In this document: piece by piece, positions 21,458-34,390 of the stretch | How the letters are laid out: each line of letters begins with the position of its first letter | How positions within the stretch are numbered: the stretch's first letter is position 1 | Origin: Paramacrobiotus metropolitanus | Lineage: Eukaryota; Tardigrada; Eutardigrada; Parachela; Macrobiotidae | Direction: 5' to 3' | DNA length: 64,000 nt | Assembly (NCBI RefSeq): GCF_019649055.1 | Contig: NW_026570221.1 | Coordinates: 868,001-932,000 of the forward strand | Position numbers and translations under genes: made by a program | The notes under the pieces: model-generated | What the model was told of the DNA's origin: nothing | Database searches by the model: none | Seen by the model: only the letters and a program-made list of their open reading frames with translations

Positions 21458-24400
21458 CTAAACTGAATGAAAATTTGCGTAACTTTTATACGGCCTACCA
21501 ACAACTGAGCATTTTTCCGTGCTGCCAATTGAGCACATATCCCCGGTCCTGCAGTATTCGCAAATCCATTTCGGACGCTCCTGTCCTGCACCTTTTTCGC
21601 GGGCCGATACGCACTGTTGGTGAAAATATTTAACGACGCATGACTTATTAGCGCACTTTATCATAAGGTCATTATGGAAACAGTCGGTAAATTCAGAGGG
21701 CATTTTCGGCATGCGACAGTAACAGTAGATTTTGACTGTGGTCGCTGATTCTTGACTACTCCGGATGGTAGAAGTGTACTGACGATCCGGTGCCGAAGGA
21801 AATCCGTGGCCGGCAGCGAATGAACCTGCTTCGAGCCTTTCAACCAAATACTCCCGACATCGTTGAAACGGTTGATCGGTCCTCTGTAAAAGAGCGAAAT
21901 TTACGACAAAGCCTATATTAAGCTCGGCTGATGCACTTGTTTCCATTCACTTCTGTTTATCCCAACGGCAACTACATTTACAATTTTTATATCATCCGTA
22001 TGAAAGGTCAAAAGTGGACCTTATTAAGGAAACACTTTAGTGATGGCCCTGGAAATCGTCGGCAGACTCGGTGCTGTTCCAAAAAGGGCACGGATGCTCA
22101 ATAGAAATAAATGTTGGTTTTGTACAACGGGAGCCGTATCTCAACTTTGGTGCCAGTAGTTCGACTCTGAAGGCATCTATCACCATTGAGGTATTTCAGT
22201 GTACTGACGCTGACGAGCTACAATGATTATAGGTATTTCAGTGTACTGACGCTGACGAGCTACAATGATTATAGGTATTTGAATTCATCACCTTTATCTA
22301 GCTGGTAGGGCTAAGCAAGTTACCCCGTGATGTAGTACTATGAAGTAACACAAACTGAGCTTAGCACGGAAGAAAATTATTAAAGATCGGTGCTGCGTGC
22401 ACGGGCAAACTGTGGCGTCTACTGCGTGCTCGGCGCCCGGCAAGGGTCTTGAATGTGCATGAATGTATGTTGCGCAGGAACGGGATCTGTCTCTGTTCAC
22501 AGAGTCCGGCAACTGGTGCTCGCTTTTAGCACGGGTTTCTGTTCTGGAATAATCGTTATAAGAATACAAACGCAAATGAACCGTCTTGCCGAACGGTATG
22601 GCATGTGTGAGTTATTTGCAAGTGCCAATGAGAGATAAGGTTGCGCTTATGTATAGGATGGAAACTGTCAGCACATGCCCATTCTAAAGCAAGTTGCATA
22701 AGTTTGCATCAATGCAAATCTGGTCTAGGTCGTTTTTGAATTTTACGTTTCAGTGGTAATTTCATCGTTTGTTAAACCGCTTTTTTCCCACTTTATTCAA
22801 CAAACTATTTTTAACAACCGGAATAGGTAAGCGATTTTATGTGAGAAGTAGTTCGAGAGAATCGTTCAGTGCCTTTAGAAGACTCATGAATGACCAAGCA
22901 TTATGTCTAGTTCGAACTTTCGCGTTCCCGGGTAATGGCAGTAAACAAATACGGCGCCCGTTCAGTGGCATCCAGGACGCATTTCCCCCTCACTATTTTC
23001 GAGATTGTCCTCTGATTACATAAACGTTTCAACCTTATCTGATTTCAGCAGATCATTAGCCGCTTCTTTTCTGATGTTATAATGTTTCAACAATATGCTA
23101 CGAGTACAATGATACTGCAAAGTGCTGTCACAAAGAGTGAAAAGTTGCCAGTCCTCCGGCATAATAAAAAAAACATGTATACTACGCCCAGTGACCGTTC
23201 TTCCTGCAGTTTTCAGGTCTCAATAAACAAAATATTTTTCTCTTCAACTGATAACTCTAATGGGTTGCCCTCGGTCACTCTTCAGACACTTAGACAAAAA
23301 ATTAGAAAAATCCATATGCGCAATTTACACCAGCCCGAAAGGAAAGCTGTACATGGGAGCTGGGAGTTACTAACTCACGGACATTCAGTTTTCAACTGCT
23401 GATACTAGCTCCTGAAATAGCTTTGATATGAACAGATTAAAGAGATGAAACGCCGGGCACACAGATAAAGGAAGTATGTGCCGAATGCATTATACAGAGT
23501 CTAAGGTAGTGCACGGGTTGGAAGGTATTGCAAAATTTAAAAGCTGGGAAGGACTTTTCCTTTCCAAAGCCTAGAATACCACCACTGCCAACTGAGCAAA
23601 ATCGGTAAATAAGGGAGCGACCGAATTGCCAACAATGTACCGTCAACTTAATCGCTAGATGAGTGAGCTACAAAGTTTCCAAACCATCCAGCCCTACGTG
23701 GCTCACCGTAGTGCAAATGAAAGAGATTACACAGACTTAGTGCATTTGAAGTATGTAATAAGCGGCGATTCATATGCACTACGGGTTGACCAATTCCCGT
23801 TTAGAATTGTTTGGCAGGCGACATCAACACGCCGACCTGCAGTCCTTCCTTAAGAATTTTCACGTACATAAGCTTTCTCGTCAACCTATAGCAGCCCTAA
23901 TGAAAATCATTTCACAACAAGCTCAATTTTTTTATAATACCTTTTGAATGTCGAACGTGGTGAACGTAGGATCAATGTTCCGGCATAGCTGATCGGAATA
24001 TCCTATTGCGTAAACTCCACAATCTTTTCCGTTGCGCTGCTTTTGCACCATGGGCATAAAAAGCTGGAGTTCCTCAAAAGCCGGGGGAAGTTGAAATACA
24101 GAAGCAATCGCCTGCTCCATTAGAGATGTAATCGACATCATTAGGCTATCAAAAATATTGATGTAATTGTCCGGTCCGCCGTGGATATTGGTCGCGGTAA
24201 CCCAGTGGCAGCTACTCCGGTTAATGATCTGCACTTTTCTGAACTCTGATCGATTATGGTCGAACCATTTTAAAATGGCGTATTCGCGCCACGCATACAC
24301 TAAATTACGTCCCGATTCTTTCCATTTTTCAGATCCCCTTTCGTCATCATCATCCAAACCATGTGTGCGGAAGAAAGCGGTGTTCAAGAAACCGCCGAGG

Positions 24401-27400
24401 TGTGGGTTTTCTTCCTTCAGTAGATTCAAAGCGGCTGTGCACACTTTGTCGTCAAGCCATCCTCTGCCCGTTTGATCCAATATGACGCAACGATCCCATA
24501 GGCCCAGGCTTTGGTCTCCACAGGTAACCCAGCTACAGTCACGAGTTATCGCTATTTCTGCCAAACAAACAAAACTAGGTTAATTGTCGCTTTTAGAGTT
24601 TATACAGCTTCTTTAGTTTATACAGTTTCTTTATTTAGTTTGGTTTGACATGCGATCTGAATGCAATACAAAAATTAATGGTACAGCCTTTTAGTTACTA
24701 AAAACGCACGATCGCAAGAGCATAATCAAGGCTTCTAACGCATTTAGCAGCGTTACAGTGCCGCAGGAAAGAGCGCTGCTACTGTTATTTGAGAATGATC
24801 AGCTGCGAAATATTAAGTTGGTTAACTTCCTGTCAACATCGACAAAGTTAATGTTGGATAGTTGTGCTAGTTACCTGTACCTACCAAGAACAGTAAATTT
24901 GACGTAGGTGATCTGAGCGAGTTGGTAAAAATGCTGAACGACAGTCCAATCCAGCATTCGCCGCGCTTCTGGTGCCAAACGACAAAGCGTGCGAAAAAAA
25001 TTCCTCCAACTGCGAATACTTTTAGGATACTCTACGTCGATACGTAAATGCGCAGTACGCAACATCCCCTTTGTTTGGACACCATTTTCTGGAACTTTGA
25101 TTAACGACCTTATTTGAGTAATTATGTCAGCTGAGAAGATAGAAGCGAGTTGGCAAAGGTCTTCGGCAGTACACCGGTCTTTAGGTTTATCGGTGGAGTC
25201 ACTGATCTGCATATCGCTATCGCATTCGTCCTCCGCTGAACCACGGTCATCGGAATTTTGTTCTTCTCGCGGTGGTGATTCTCGTTGATCTTTTCCAGTG
25301 ACCTGTAAAGTTTAGCCCAGCTTCATTATCAACTTTGATCTTGTAATCAGAAATTATTGGCTCTCACTACAGCAAAAAGCATGCCAGGTTTCTCTAGACA
25401 ATATGCAGCAGTTTTTTCAAAGCAAATGCTAGGGGAAGCCTGCGGTCTTTGTATTGCGACACTGGCTACAGTGACCTTTTTTACAAACGTCTGACCAATC
25501 GGTTGTCGCTTCCAAATTACACGTCGGATAACATCGCCTTTGCCGTCCATTTGCCTTTGCCTTTCAGCTTGCTATTTTCAACTTTTAGTTTACCTTTGCC
25601 TTTGCCGTCGGAAAAGCCTTTAGCATTCCAATTTGCCATTTCCGAACGCCGTCTGTAATAACCTTTGCCGTTTGAAAAACGAATTGCCGTTAGCACATTG
25701 ACATTTCTAAACTTCTTTTGCGCGTTTCCGGTTTCACGGGTTTTCACATTATTTTGCATATGTAAGGAAGGGAGGGTGTATGTTATAGAGAAGTAGTGGA
25801 AATATCAGCAGTAGAAATTCTGCTGCGGTCAGCATAATTGGAGGCAACAAGATGCTGTGGGGACTGTATATCCGCAGTCTGCTACTTTCACTTTTGTTGT
25901 TCGCCTTATTAGGCACAGGTCTACATTGCGTATCACGTTGCTACTTCTCCGAATGTCAGACAATCTTGAAAAGTGTTCATTTAAGGATTGTGTATTGCGT
26001 TAGACCTTGCAGTGCCAACAGTTTTGATCCTTTAAGTATATTTCGAATGAGAATTAAAGTGTACGTCTTGTGCATCTCAAGCTTAATTATGGCGGTGTAT
26101 AGAAAAACAAAATACCAAAAGCTTTAAAACTTTTGCGGACTGTGCACATAACAAAATGCAGAATAGTGTAAAAACCCGTGAAACCGGAAACGCGCAAAAA
26201 AAGGTTAGAAATGGCAATGTGCTAACAGTAATTCGTTTTCGAGCGGCAAAGGCTTTTACAGACGGCGTTCTGAAACGAAAAACTGGAATGATAACAGCTT
26301 TGCTAACGGCAGAGGCAAAGGTAAAGGTAAAGTTGAAAACGGCAGACTGAAACGGCAAAAGCAAATGGACGGCAAAGGCGAAGTTGGCCGACCCGATTTT
26401 AATGTCAGTTGGTGACCTTTGAAAAACTGCCGCATTAGCTGGCCAATACAACTTGAAACGGCAGTAGCACTGCCAGGAGGCTAGACCTCATTGCCGGAAC
26501 GACGTTAGCTGTGTCCGGCATGGGGACATTACTGCTGAATCAAAGTTAGTGGTCTCCGTTATGTGGAACGCTTTGCCGGTCACATACGTCTGCGGCCGTA
26601 CGCACTGCGACCGCTGAGGGTGAGTTGATTTTATAAATACTACTGGCGTTAGATTTTACCGTGAGAGATTCTTCCATTTGTGTTTTCTTCGTTTTCTTGC
26701 TAGGAATGTTGAACTTCGCTTTCCTTTTATCACCTCTCGGTCGTCCTGGCGGTTGCGAAGTCATTGCTGCAAGTTTAAACGGAAGTTGCTTAAGCGGGTC
26801 TACGTCGTGACAGCGGCTGCCGTCTTTCCCGACCGAAGGGGAAGGGCAGTTCGATTTCGTCGGCTTTAAAGCAGCTATAAATAAAAATTCCAAAGTTTGC
26901 AAGGTGACCTGCATCTCTGATTTGTCTATTGGAGAACCGTGTATGGCAGGAGAACCTATAGAAACGTGTACTGCTGTTTTCTACGGCTTTTATGCCGCGT
27001 ATTTTTACCTTTATTGGTTTCCTCTGGTACCTTATCCTCTGTCCCACGGTTATTACTGGCATTCACAGCAGGTTCTGACTGCAGAGCTGGTGGACGTTCG
27101 ATAGTCATGGGATCGAGAACGACTGTTTCGGGCTGTTGCTCTGATACTGCGAGATCAGCTGCGGTATGAACCGATGCCTGAGTTCCGAGAAGTTCCGAAC
27201 TGCTCGTTGTTTTGGGCTGTTCAGCTATCGCGATGACAATGTCTTTGCCAGGAATGCCATCTTTAATGGCTGTTTCTACTTTGTGCAGCAAGTCCATGTA
27301 CTCCGCGTAGCGCCGTCCTGCATACACTGCAATAGCAGAACACATCCGTTTCGCAGTGCCTAGTGCGACGTTGTATCGGGCTTCACGCGGCAGCGCGTGC

Positions 27401-30400
27401 TTGACAACGGCGTCACTGTCCACGTAGTTTTCAATTTCGTCATCATCTAGTCGATGTGCGGCTTGAATCAGTATCGCTGATCGCAAAAAGTCCGAATCAA
27501 CCCCCGAGAAACAACGCTGCCATCGCGTGATCACATCGCTGATTTCTACATACGACCCAGTCAACGATTGTCTTATGTGCATCACATGCCGGCAAGGCAA
27601 CCCAAATCCACAGCTGAAAAAACATGAGCACACGAGCCGGGATACTGGCTTTTCCGGCATTGAACGGTCACAGTCCCCTTTTTCGAATTGTAGGGAGTAC
27701 ATTGCATCTGTTTGTTTGTTGACCAGTGTCCAATTACCACCATCGATTTCTTGCACTTCGTAATGTATCTGTTCACCTCGCAGCTTTCTTATTTGAATGT
27801 AAATTAGACGCACGGCACTTTCCGTCAAAACTTGTCCCGCCTGTTGCAAAGTAGATCCAAATTCCTCGCAGTTGACGTACGTGATCTTAGCGAGGTTTGC
27901 AAATTCAGAATGCCGGGAAGAAGCATCCGCCATACAAAGATACCGGATCAGCGATGAAACAGCTTCGCTGGTACGCATCGAAGTTCTCTGTACAGATCTG
28001 AAAAATTAATGTTATAGTAGTCGTACTGTTATGCTTTTGCGCGATGTCATACATAACACGGTCTAGCGGCTCGTTAGCCGAAAAACCAATCTTCAACGCC
28101 TCAATACTGAAGGAACGACTTAAGATGTTTCTTTTTTACCGCATAGCGGATCCCCCCAAAATATAGGTTCGCGTACCAAACACCATAGACAAGGTATTCT
28201 TTGAGTTCTTCTACATCAGAGTAGAAAATTATTTTTAGTTGATGTTGCGCATGCGTGTAACGACTTCAATTGGCGATAATATTATCTTCAATATGCTAAC
28301 CACCGCTCAGAGCGCATGAAGTCGCTTGTTATTGTGCACATGACAACATCGGCATGCCGCTGTCGCCGTTGTCCTGCGAAATCACTACACAGAGTCCACA
28401 GCGGACTGAGCGGACGGCACATTCTCTATGGCATCACCACTATGTCACAACAACCTTGTACAAAAGCGCAACCAGTTTCTGAAAAAGTCTGTCATATGAA
28501 AATTAATAGCGCGGAAAATACCGTGGCAGCGGAAAATACCTCACCAAATGCAATAATGACCCGTAATCTTGAATGTAGCTACTCGTGCTGGATGAGATTT
28601 GACATCGTTAAGTGAAAAAGTGTCACTGCTACAACCTTTAGCGCTGTGCAGTCTCCAGTAACAAGAGAAGTAAGGTGAAGTGTGTATACCACTATCAGGG
28701 CTAAAGTACGTGTATTGTATGAATAGCTAATGTCAGAATTTAGATAAGCGCTGAGATACTTTCTGCTTGGTCACCGCCCTATCCACGCACGGTGATCGTT
28801 GGTGCCGACAGGAAATTTTGGCGGTGGCTATATATATAAAGAAATAAAATACCCACAGTACATGTAGCTGGCGGACTCGAACATGAAACATAGTGCTTGC
28901 TTTCGAACGAGTTACCGTGAAGGTGTCTCCATTCACCGATTACTGAAACGCTGATGTCGGTTTCCATATTCAAGAGCCTCGTTGAAAATAACACCGATCT
29001 AAATACGCCTGCTGACCATCACAAAGATCCAGTTAGTTTATGACTGTGTAGGCAAGACTGCACATCACATAATAATGCGCCTGCGCGGGTTTAACACTAA
29101 AAAAAGTGTACTTAATATACCTATGATTAAATTAACTGTGCAGAGGCAAGCATTCGGGAAAAAAATAAGGTGACCACCCCGTACACAACCTTTCGTTGCA
29201 ATTCATTCCGTGCACCACGTTTTTGGGAATTTTCCTTCGGTAGACTACCTTCGACACTACCATTCATTTGGTACACTACCAATTGCACGCTAACTTTCAC
29301 TCACCAGGGCACATATCAGAAAAATCTTATCTTTTGCAAAAACTTCGTATACCATAGTACTATTATTAAAAAAATAATTTCATCTGCCGACAGTCAAAAG
29401 GCGTGGCCAAACAAAATTAATCAGTACGTAATACTGTATTACGAAATACAATCGAATAGCTCGTATAGGCTGTTTGTATAATAGTTTTGATACAGATACA
29501 GCACGAAAGTTTCATACCACCATAATTATTACGATTAGCAAAATAGTTTTGTGTGCAAAGGTTAAGACGACACGCTATAAATCCCATTCGGGGGTTGCGG
29601 TGCAGTGCGCTATTGCAACAGTACAAAACTGTCACAGTGGCGCTGATTTTTAAAGATAACTGTTAAATTATGATTCTATAATCCCTGAAACTAGTTAAAA
29701 ATAAATCTTTACCAGTTGCAAGCAATTAAGTTTTGCATTCAGGCCTGAGTATCCATCGTTTATTTATTCCGCGCAGTTTTGCGCTGGGTCTGCAAGTTAT
29801 TCTACAAAACAGCTTCAAAAGTATTGCGCCAGTGCTTTGAATTCACTATGGAGTATTACGCACGAATAATTCTGTTTGACCTTTGAGCGTCCGCGACCAA
29901 ATTACATATATGTAAAACACTTAATTTTAAGAAAGCGGAAGTCTTAAGGGAATTAGGGTTAAAAACGTTGCTGTTCAACATAAAATTACGGTCAAGATTG
30001 CGCGTTTTATTCTTTGGCGCTCGCGACAGAGATTGCCCTTTGTAGAAAAGCCCGCGCGACAATTTCTTATTCAGCTAGAGACCCACAAAATCGGGTCAAA
30101 AATTCGTTCAAAGGCGGCAATGTTCAAAACCTGTGAAGAAAATCCGGCACACGGGCGCCTAGAATTATTAATTACGCGAATTCGATGTTAGAACTGCCGA
30201 TGCTGCTCGGAATTAAGCAGCAATTACAGCTGTTAATTAGAAAGCGGCAGTTCTAAAAATAACTTAACTGGGAAAAAATAAAAAAAAACTGAGAGTATGC
30301 ACGCAAATAAAGGTAGTACGCAATTGTTATGTACGGAGTAAAGGGTATTGCTGATAAAGATAGTGTATGCCGAATGAAATGAAGCGCAAAAATGCTGAAC

Positions 30401-32593
30401 ATGGAACGAAAGGTGGTGCAAAAAGTTATATACGGAGAAAAGGTAGCGAAGGGTTGTGCTCGGAGTGGTCACCACAAATGAGAGCAACCTTCATTAAGAG
30501 TTATCTCATTCGTCATGCAATCAGACAATAATTCCGGCGACGCATCGATTGTGCATTAACCGGCGATACCGAGAGCATTTTTTACAGATGGAGATGAGCA
30601 GTAAAAATCTTCGGCGGCAGATTCCCTGATGTATACCGAAAGGTTACTGCAGTCGGGAAGAAACTCTTACAACATAGTAGTTACGATAAAAATTCCCATA
30701 CTGATCTACACGCTTTTAGAAGATACGGGACAATGGGTTCGTCTAACTGTTTTACAAGATTGATGAAGACCGTTTTAAGCAGCTTACCGGAGAAGCGATT
30801 TAATCGCACGGTTAAGAGCTTCCACTCGGTTCGTTGTATTGTTGCCAAGCGCGCGCATTTCTTTCCGGTTATAAAATGCCCACATATCCACGCAAGGAAA
30901 CCAGTTGCGAACGCAATACTGATAAAACTCGTCCGTACAGATTTTGGCAAACTGCTGCATTCCAGTCTGATACTCGTTTACTGATTTGGAGTATAAAAGC
31001 AACTGAAAGGCTGCAAACATCGCTTTTTTACGCTCCTGCGTCTCTCCTGATGCAGCCACTTCGAATTTGATACTTTTCAGTACATGGAACCAACACAACA
31101 GTATAGCGACACCCCGGAATTCTTCTCTTAGTGCTGCAATCTCTTTCCGGTCTTTGTCGACAAATACTGCCGAAATGCGATCAATGTTTTCCGCTGTCGT
31201 GGTTTCTTTAAACAGTTTCAGGAAGCCGCCAATCAGATTACTTGTGTCTTTCGTAATAAAACCAACTGCTACCGGTCTCGTATATCCGTTGTTGTCTTGG
31301 GCCGCCAACACATACAACGGGTAACGTTCAGCAGTCACGTTGTACGTTCCATCCATGAATAAAACTTCGGGAAATCTGAAAGTAGGCGTTTTCCATTACT
31401 ATATGTACTTTAGTGACCTTACCCTTCATACTCAAGCAATTAGCGGCTATTTCGTACCACGGTCACTACTACCTAAAATCTTAAACACGCGAAGAAAAGC
31501 GGTTCAACTAAACTAGTAAATTTATTGAAAAAAACTAGCACTTGACTGCAACAACCTTATATTTAATGTACGGCTTTAACAGTTCGGGGTATACCGTAAT
31601 TATCGAATTTGTACCACTGGGCGGCAGATAATTCGAATTACCTGGTGCATGTGCGCTTATTTTGGGTAGTTACGGTTATCATAAGGTGCTACTATTTCTC
31701 AAACAATCGCTTTGGAGTGGGCCATTATTTTTTGAAACAAATCTAAACCGAGCGTTGTAATAGGTGTAATTCTCGCGGCATAAATTCGATAATTATGGTA
31801 CATGGTAAAAAGTTGAGCAAATTTAAACATTTTCTAATTACCTTTTGAACGTCTCCTTCATTTTGCTTGAAACAAGAACTAGCACTTCCAAGTCTCCATG
31901 CGCAGTTGCCATATACTTCACTTCCAGACCAGGGTCAGTTTTTATTGCATTTTGCAGTCCTTCTTGCAATATCTCCTCTTGTGACTTTCCGCCTCGTACA
32001 CTGCATTTGTCTTTGGTACGGATGTTGTGGATATCTTTGGGACGCACTTCCTTACCGGTGTTTTGCTTCATTGACGCAACAATTGCACTTACACCAGTTC
32101 CCATTCGAAGCAACTCCTTCGCTTTCTCGCGATCTTCTGGTGCCAATCTCCGGACAGCAGGGTAGTGAGTATAAGCTGCATCCAGAAGTTCATGATTGTG
32201 TTGCAGCGAACTTTGTGTGCAATGAATGCAAGCGCCCCCTTGGTTGTAGTAAAAAACAAGCCTCACAGGGCAGTCTCTTTTGAAAGTGCTCTGAATTGGA
32301 CGAACTTCCATAGGTTTCCGGGATCCTGTTCTTTTCCCATGAGTACACAGAAGTTCCAGCCTAAGGTACTCGCCTGGCATATCATGTCGAAACTTTGTCC
32401 TTCCTTTACGGAAAACCTGCTTTGTTCTTTCGGAGTAAGACTGAATAAAATTCATCAAATCTTTCGTGCTCGGCCAATTGTCGCCAACTAAGATCAATTC
32501 AGCAGGTTCGGAAACTGAAGCTCGCTGACCAGGATCGCCACAAGGTGCCTGCACAGCGCTTTCAGCGTCTTCGCTCAGTTCGCTGTCTTCCAT
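21458..32593 (-). CDS. Mutator-like (MULE) transposase with SWIM, Ulp1 protease and PHD domains, seven exons
   Basis: Exons on the minus strand: 32593-31836, 31375-30788, 27997-27009, 26874-26588, 25302-24885, 24557-23941 and 21883-21458. All six introns are GT-AG and the phases join without a stop, giving 1360 aa. The start is the first ATG in the frame (AAAATGG context). Order of domains: FAR1/FLYWCH-like zinc finger (LLCTHGK, RDCPVRLVF, LQHNHEL), MULE core with D in FMDGTYN, D in AVFVDKD, CWFH, and E in TTNRVEALN; SWIM finger (CSCFFSCGFGLPCRH); AT-hook-like PPGRPRGDKRK; Ulp1-type C48 protease with H in CHWV, D in IFDS, Q in VQKQ and C in GKDCG; and a C-terminal C4HC3 PHD finger (YCYC to WICEYC). 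MULE transposases cut and paste DNA in the nucleus through the DDE triad; attached Ulp1 domains are known in plant and animal MULEs, with unclear role. All catalytic residues are present, so the gene could be active or domesticated. Exon limits are read from the sequence; transcript data are lacking. Confidence 0.85.
22191..22280 (+). repeat. Tandem duplication, 42-bp unit
   Basis: Two identical copies start at 22191 and 22233 (GTATTTCAGTGTACTGACGC...), followed by the first six bases of a third at 22275. It lies in the sixth intron of the MULE gene. Identity of the copies points to a recent slippage event. Confidence 0.9.
25535..26380. mobile_element. Foldback element in intron 4 of the MULE gene
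   Basis: Arms of about 228 bases (25535-25762 and 26152-26380) are reverse complements with moderate divergence. Both translate to nearly the same peptide start (VKTRETGNAQKK), which is why two mirror-image open frames appear. The arms contain many CCTTTGCC units, so each is internally repetitive; the loop is about 390 bases. No target duplication was recognised. Confidence 0.8.
29170..30472. mobile_element. TIR element (non-autonomous DNA transposon) in intron 2 of the MULE gene
   Basis: The left end (29170-29195, GTGACCACCCCG, ACACAACCTTTCG) is the near-exact reverse complement of the right end (30447-30472). Weaker similarity continues inward (TCCGT...GCACCAC in both). The interior of about 1.25 kb has no supported ORF, so it looks non-autonomous. 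It helps explain why this intron is 2.8 kb. Confidence 0.6.
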
Positions 32594-32659
32594 TTTGCGT
32601 AGCCACGGTATTCCAAATGCCCAAAGACGCAATTTAGGCAAGAATAAAATATTTCAAAA

Positions 32660-33690
32660 TGCAGAATACATGTTTAATAATCTTTTTCCATAGTGGATCG
32701 CTGAAAATCTTCATCCACACTGTTTCTGTGCGAGTGAAATTCGAACAAAATCTTGGTGACCTCGTTTATCTCAGTCAGAAAAGCTCCGGCCATGCATATG
32801 CCGTGCGAATGTTGATTGGTCGCTTTACACCAAGGCGCCATTATTGCTCAACTTTTCTCTAATTTTTGTTCTTGTTATATTGCTTTGCCGGGCATGCAAT
32901 TATATTTGGCACCCGCAAATAATCTGTCGATCACAAAATGTTATCTGGGTAAATAAAAAGAGCTTTTATCCGAATAAACTTGGGTATACAAGTACATACG
33001 CATGTGGCATCACCATGTCCGCGCTTGGGTCGCTCACAATGTCCACACTTTTGTCGCTCACAGCCCCGTATTAAAAAAACCTACAATCAAACATTCATCA
33101 ACTAAAAACGTGGAACATTTTTTTGAGGCGGCGGATGGCTATGCACTGCTAGACGATATAAAAACTACTTGTCACGAGTCGGGAACCGAGTACTATAAGT
33201 TCAGTATATTTTTATTTTTTCGCCATTTACCACTTAGCTGCAGTAAATTGACCGTCTGAAGTTTTGGACAAAATAGCTGTTGTTCGTAAAAATGGTTTTA
33301 GAGAAAAATTCTGTCCAAACGATTTGATTACTTCAACCGCTCGATTTAGTTGCACAGCTGCAAGGCCCGGCCGGTGTGTGCTTTGCTTCGGACACGTTAC
33401 ATCGCGCAGCTTGTGTAAGGCTATGTTGCGCATTCTCATGGAGCGGGAAAATATTCGAATCTATTCTAGAACAATGTGTGCAATCTCATAAAATTATCGA
33501 GTGCGCTGATAGATGGGCGTTGTCGCATCGGTAACTGAAGGAGACCAAAGTTTCTGCAGACCGTAAATACAAACGAAACACGCTCGCTGTAGCGTTTCCC
33601 TTTTCATATTAAGTGGCGATGACCAACGGACGGACACCACCAGTTAACAGCAGTGACTATATAATACATACAATATGGACGATAAATTTA
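32660..33690. other. Gene-free stretch upstream of the MULE gene
   Basis: No supported gene. It should contain the promoter of the MULE transposase; no clear TATA box at a suitable distance from 32593 was chosen. Confidence 0.4.
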
Positions 33691-33699
33691 TGTACAATT

Positions 33700-34390
33700 C
33701 CCCGAGAGTTCGTGCACTGAGCAGCGTAGATGGCTACGCCCTTTACTTACTTCGCGATTTTAATCACTGAACCGTCGTGTAGTAATAGCTCTGTTACGAT
33801 TTGTGAGATTCGTCGCCCATCTACCTAAATACATTTTGTGCGGTGGACAGCGGTGGTATGTTGGTCAGTTAATCACCTAGCGATTTTGTTTACTCTACAG
33901 AGGCGGCAGCTTGGGCACCTCAGCTACCTAACAATTTTGCTCACTGAGCAGTAGCGTAGTAGTGCTGCTAACTTAATCATGACCTGTGAGCTCGGTGACT
34001 CACAAAACTAACGGTTTTGCTAACTGTACAGTCATAGTTGCTCAGTCAACCTAGAGGTATCACGCATTGAAAAGTATTATTAGCTCGGTGCTCCCTCAGG
34101 CTCACTCACTCGCCTTGTTTATGCAATGGTGGTAGCTCGGTGATCTCCGTCACTCACCCAACTAAAGATTTTGTGTACTGGATAGCGGCTGCAGTTTATT
34201 TGCGATTTTGGAAACCAGTTTGCCCGTCACAATGGCGTTAGCTGGCTTACCTATAGATTTCGTGCACTGAAAAGCGGTGGTAGCTCTGTCACTGTCTTGA
34301 TTATCGATTTTGCGCGCTGTGCTGCGATGGCATCTCGGTGACCTCGGTCACAATCCTCTAGTGATTTTGTGCAGTGACCAGTTACCTGGA
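33700..34390 (+). repeat. Diverged minisatellite, unit about 60 bp
   Basis: Around ten units can be followed, each with a core like GATTTTGTGCACTG, then AGCGGTGGTAGCTCGGTGA and TCACTCACCTA. Unit length drifts (about 50-80 bases) and identity is low, so the array is old. There is no ORF through it. Confidence 0.75.

Larger units (their letters stand above)
21319..32700 (-). mobile_element. Mutator-like element (coding core; true ends not found)
   Basis: The interval encloses the seven-exon transposase gene. An autonomous MULE should end in terminal inverted repeats flanked by a target duplication, usually 9 bases. I compared 20.3-21.4 kb with 32.7-34.4 kb by eye and found no convincing inverted match, so the true element may be larger, or the gene may be domesticated and without ends. 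Confidence 0.5.

Noticed and set aside
21319-34390. Terminal inverted repeats of the MULE
   Set aside because: Comparison by eye of both flanks gave no match long enough to report.
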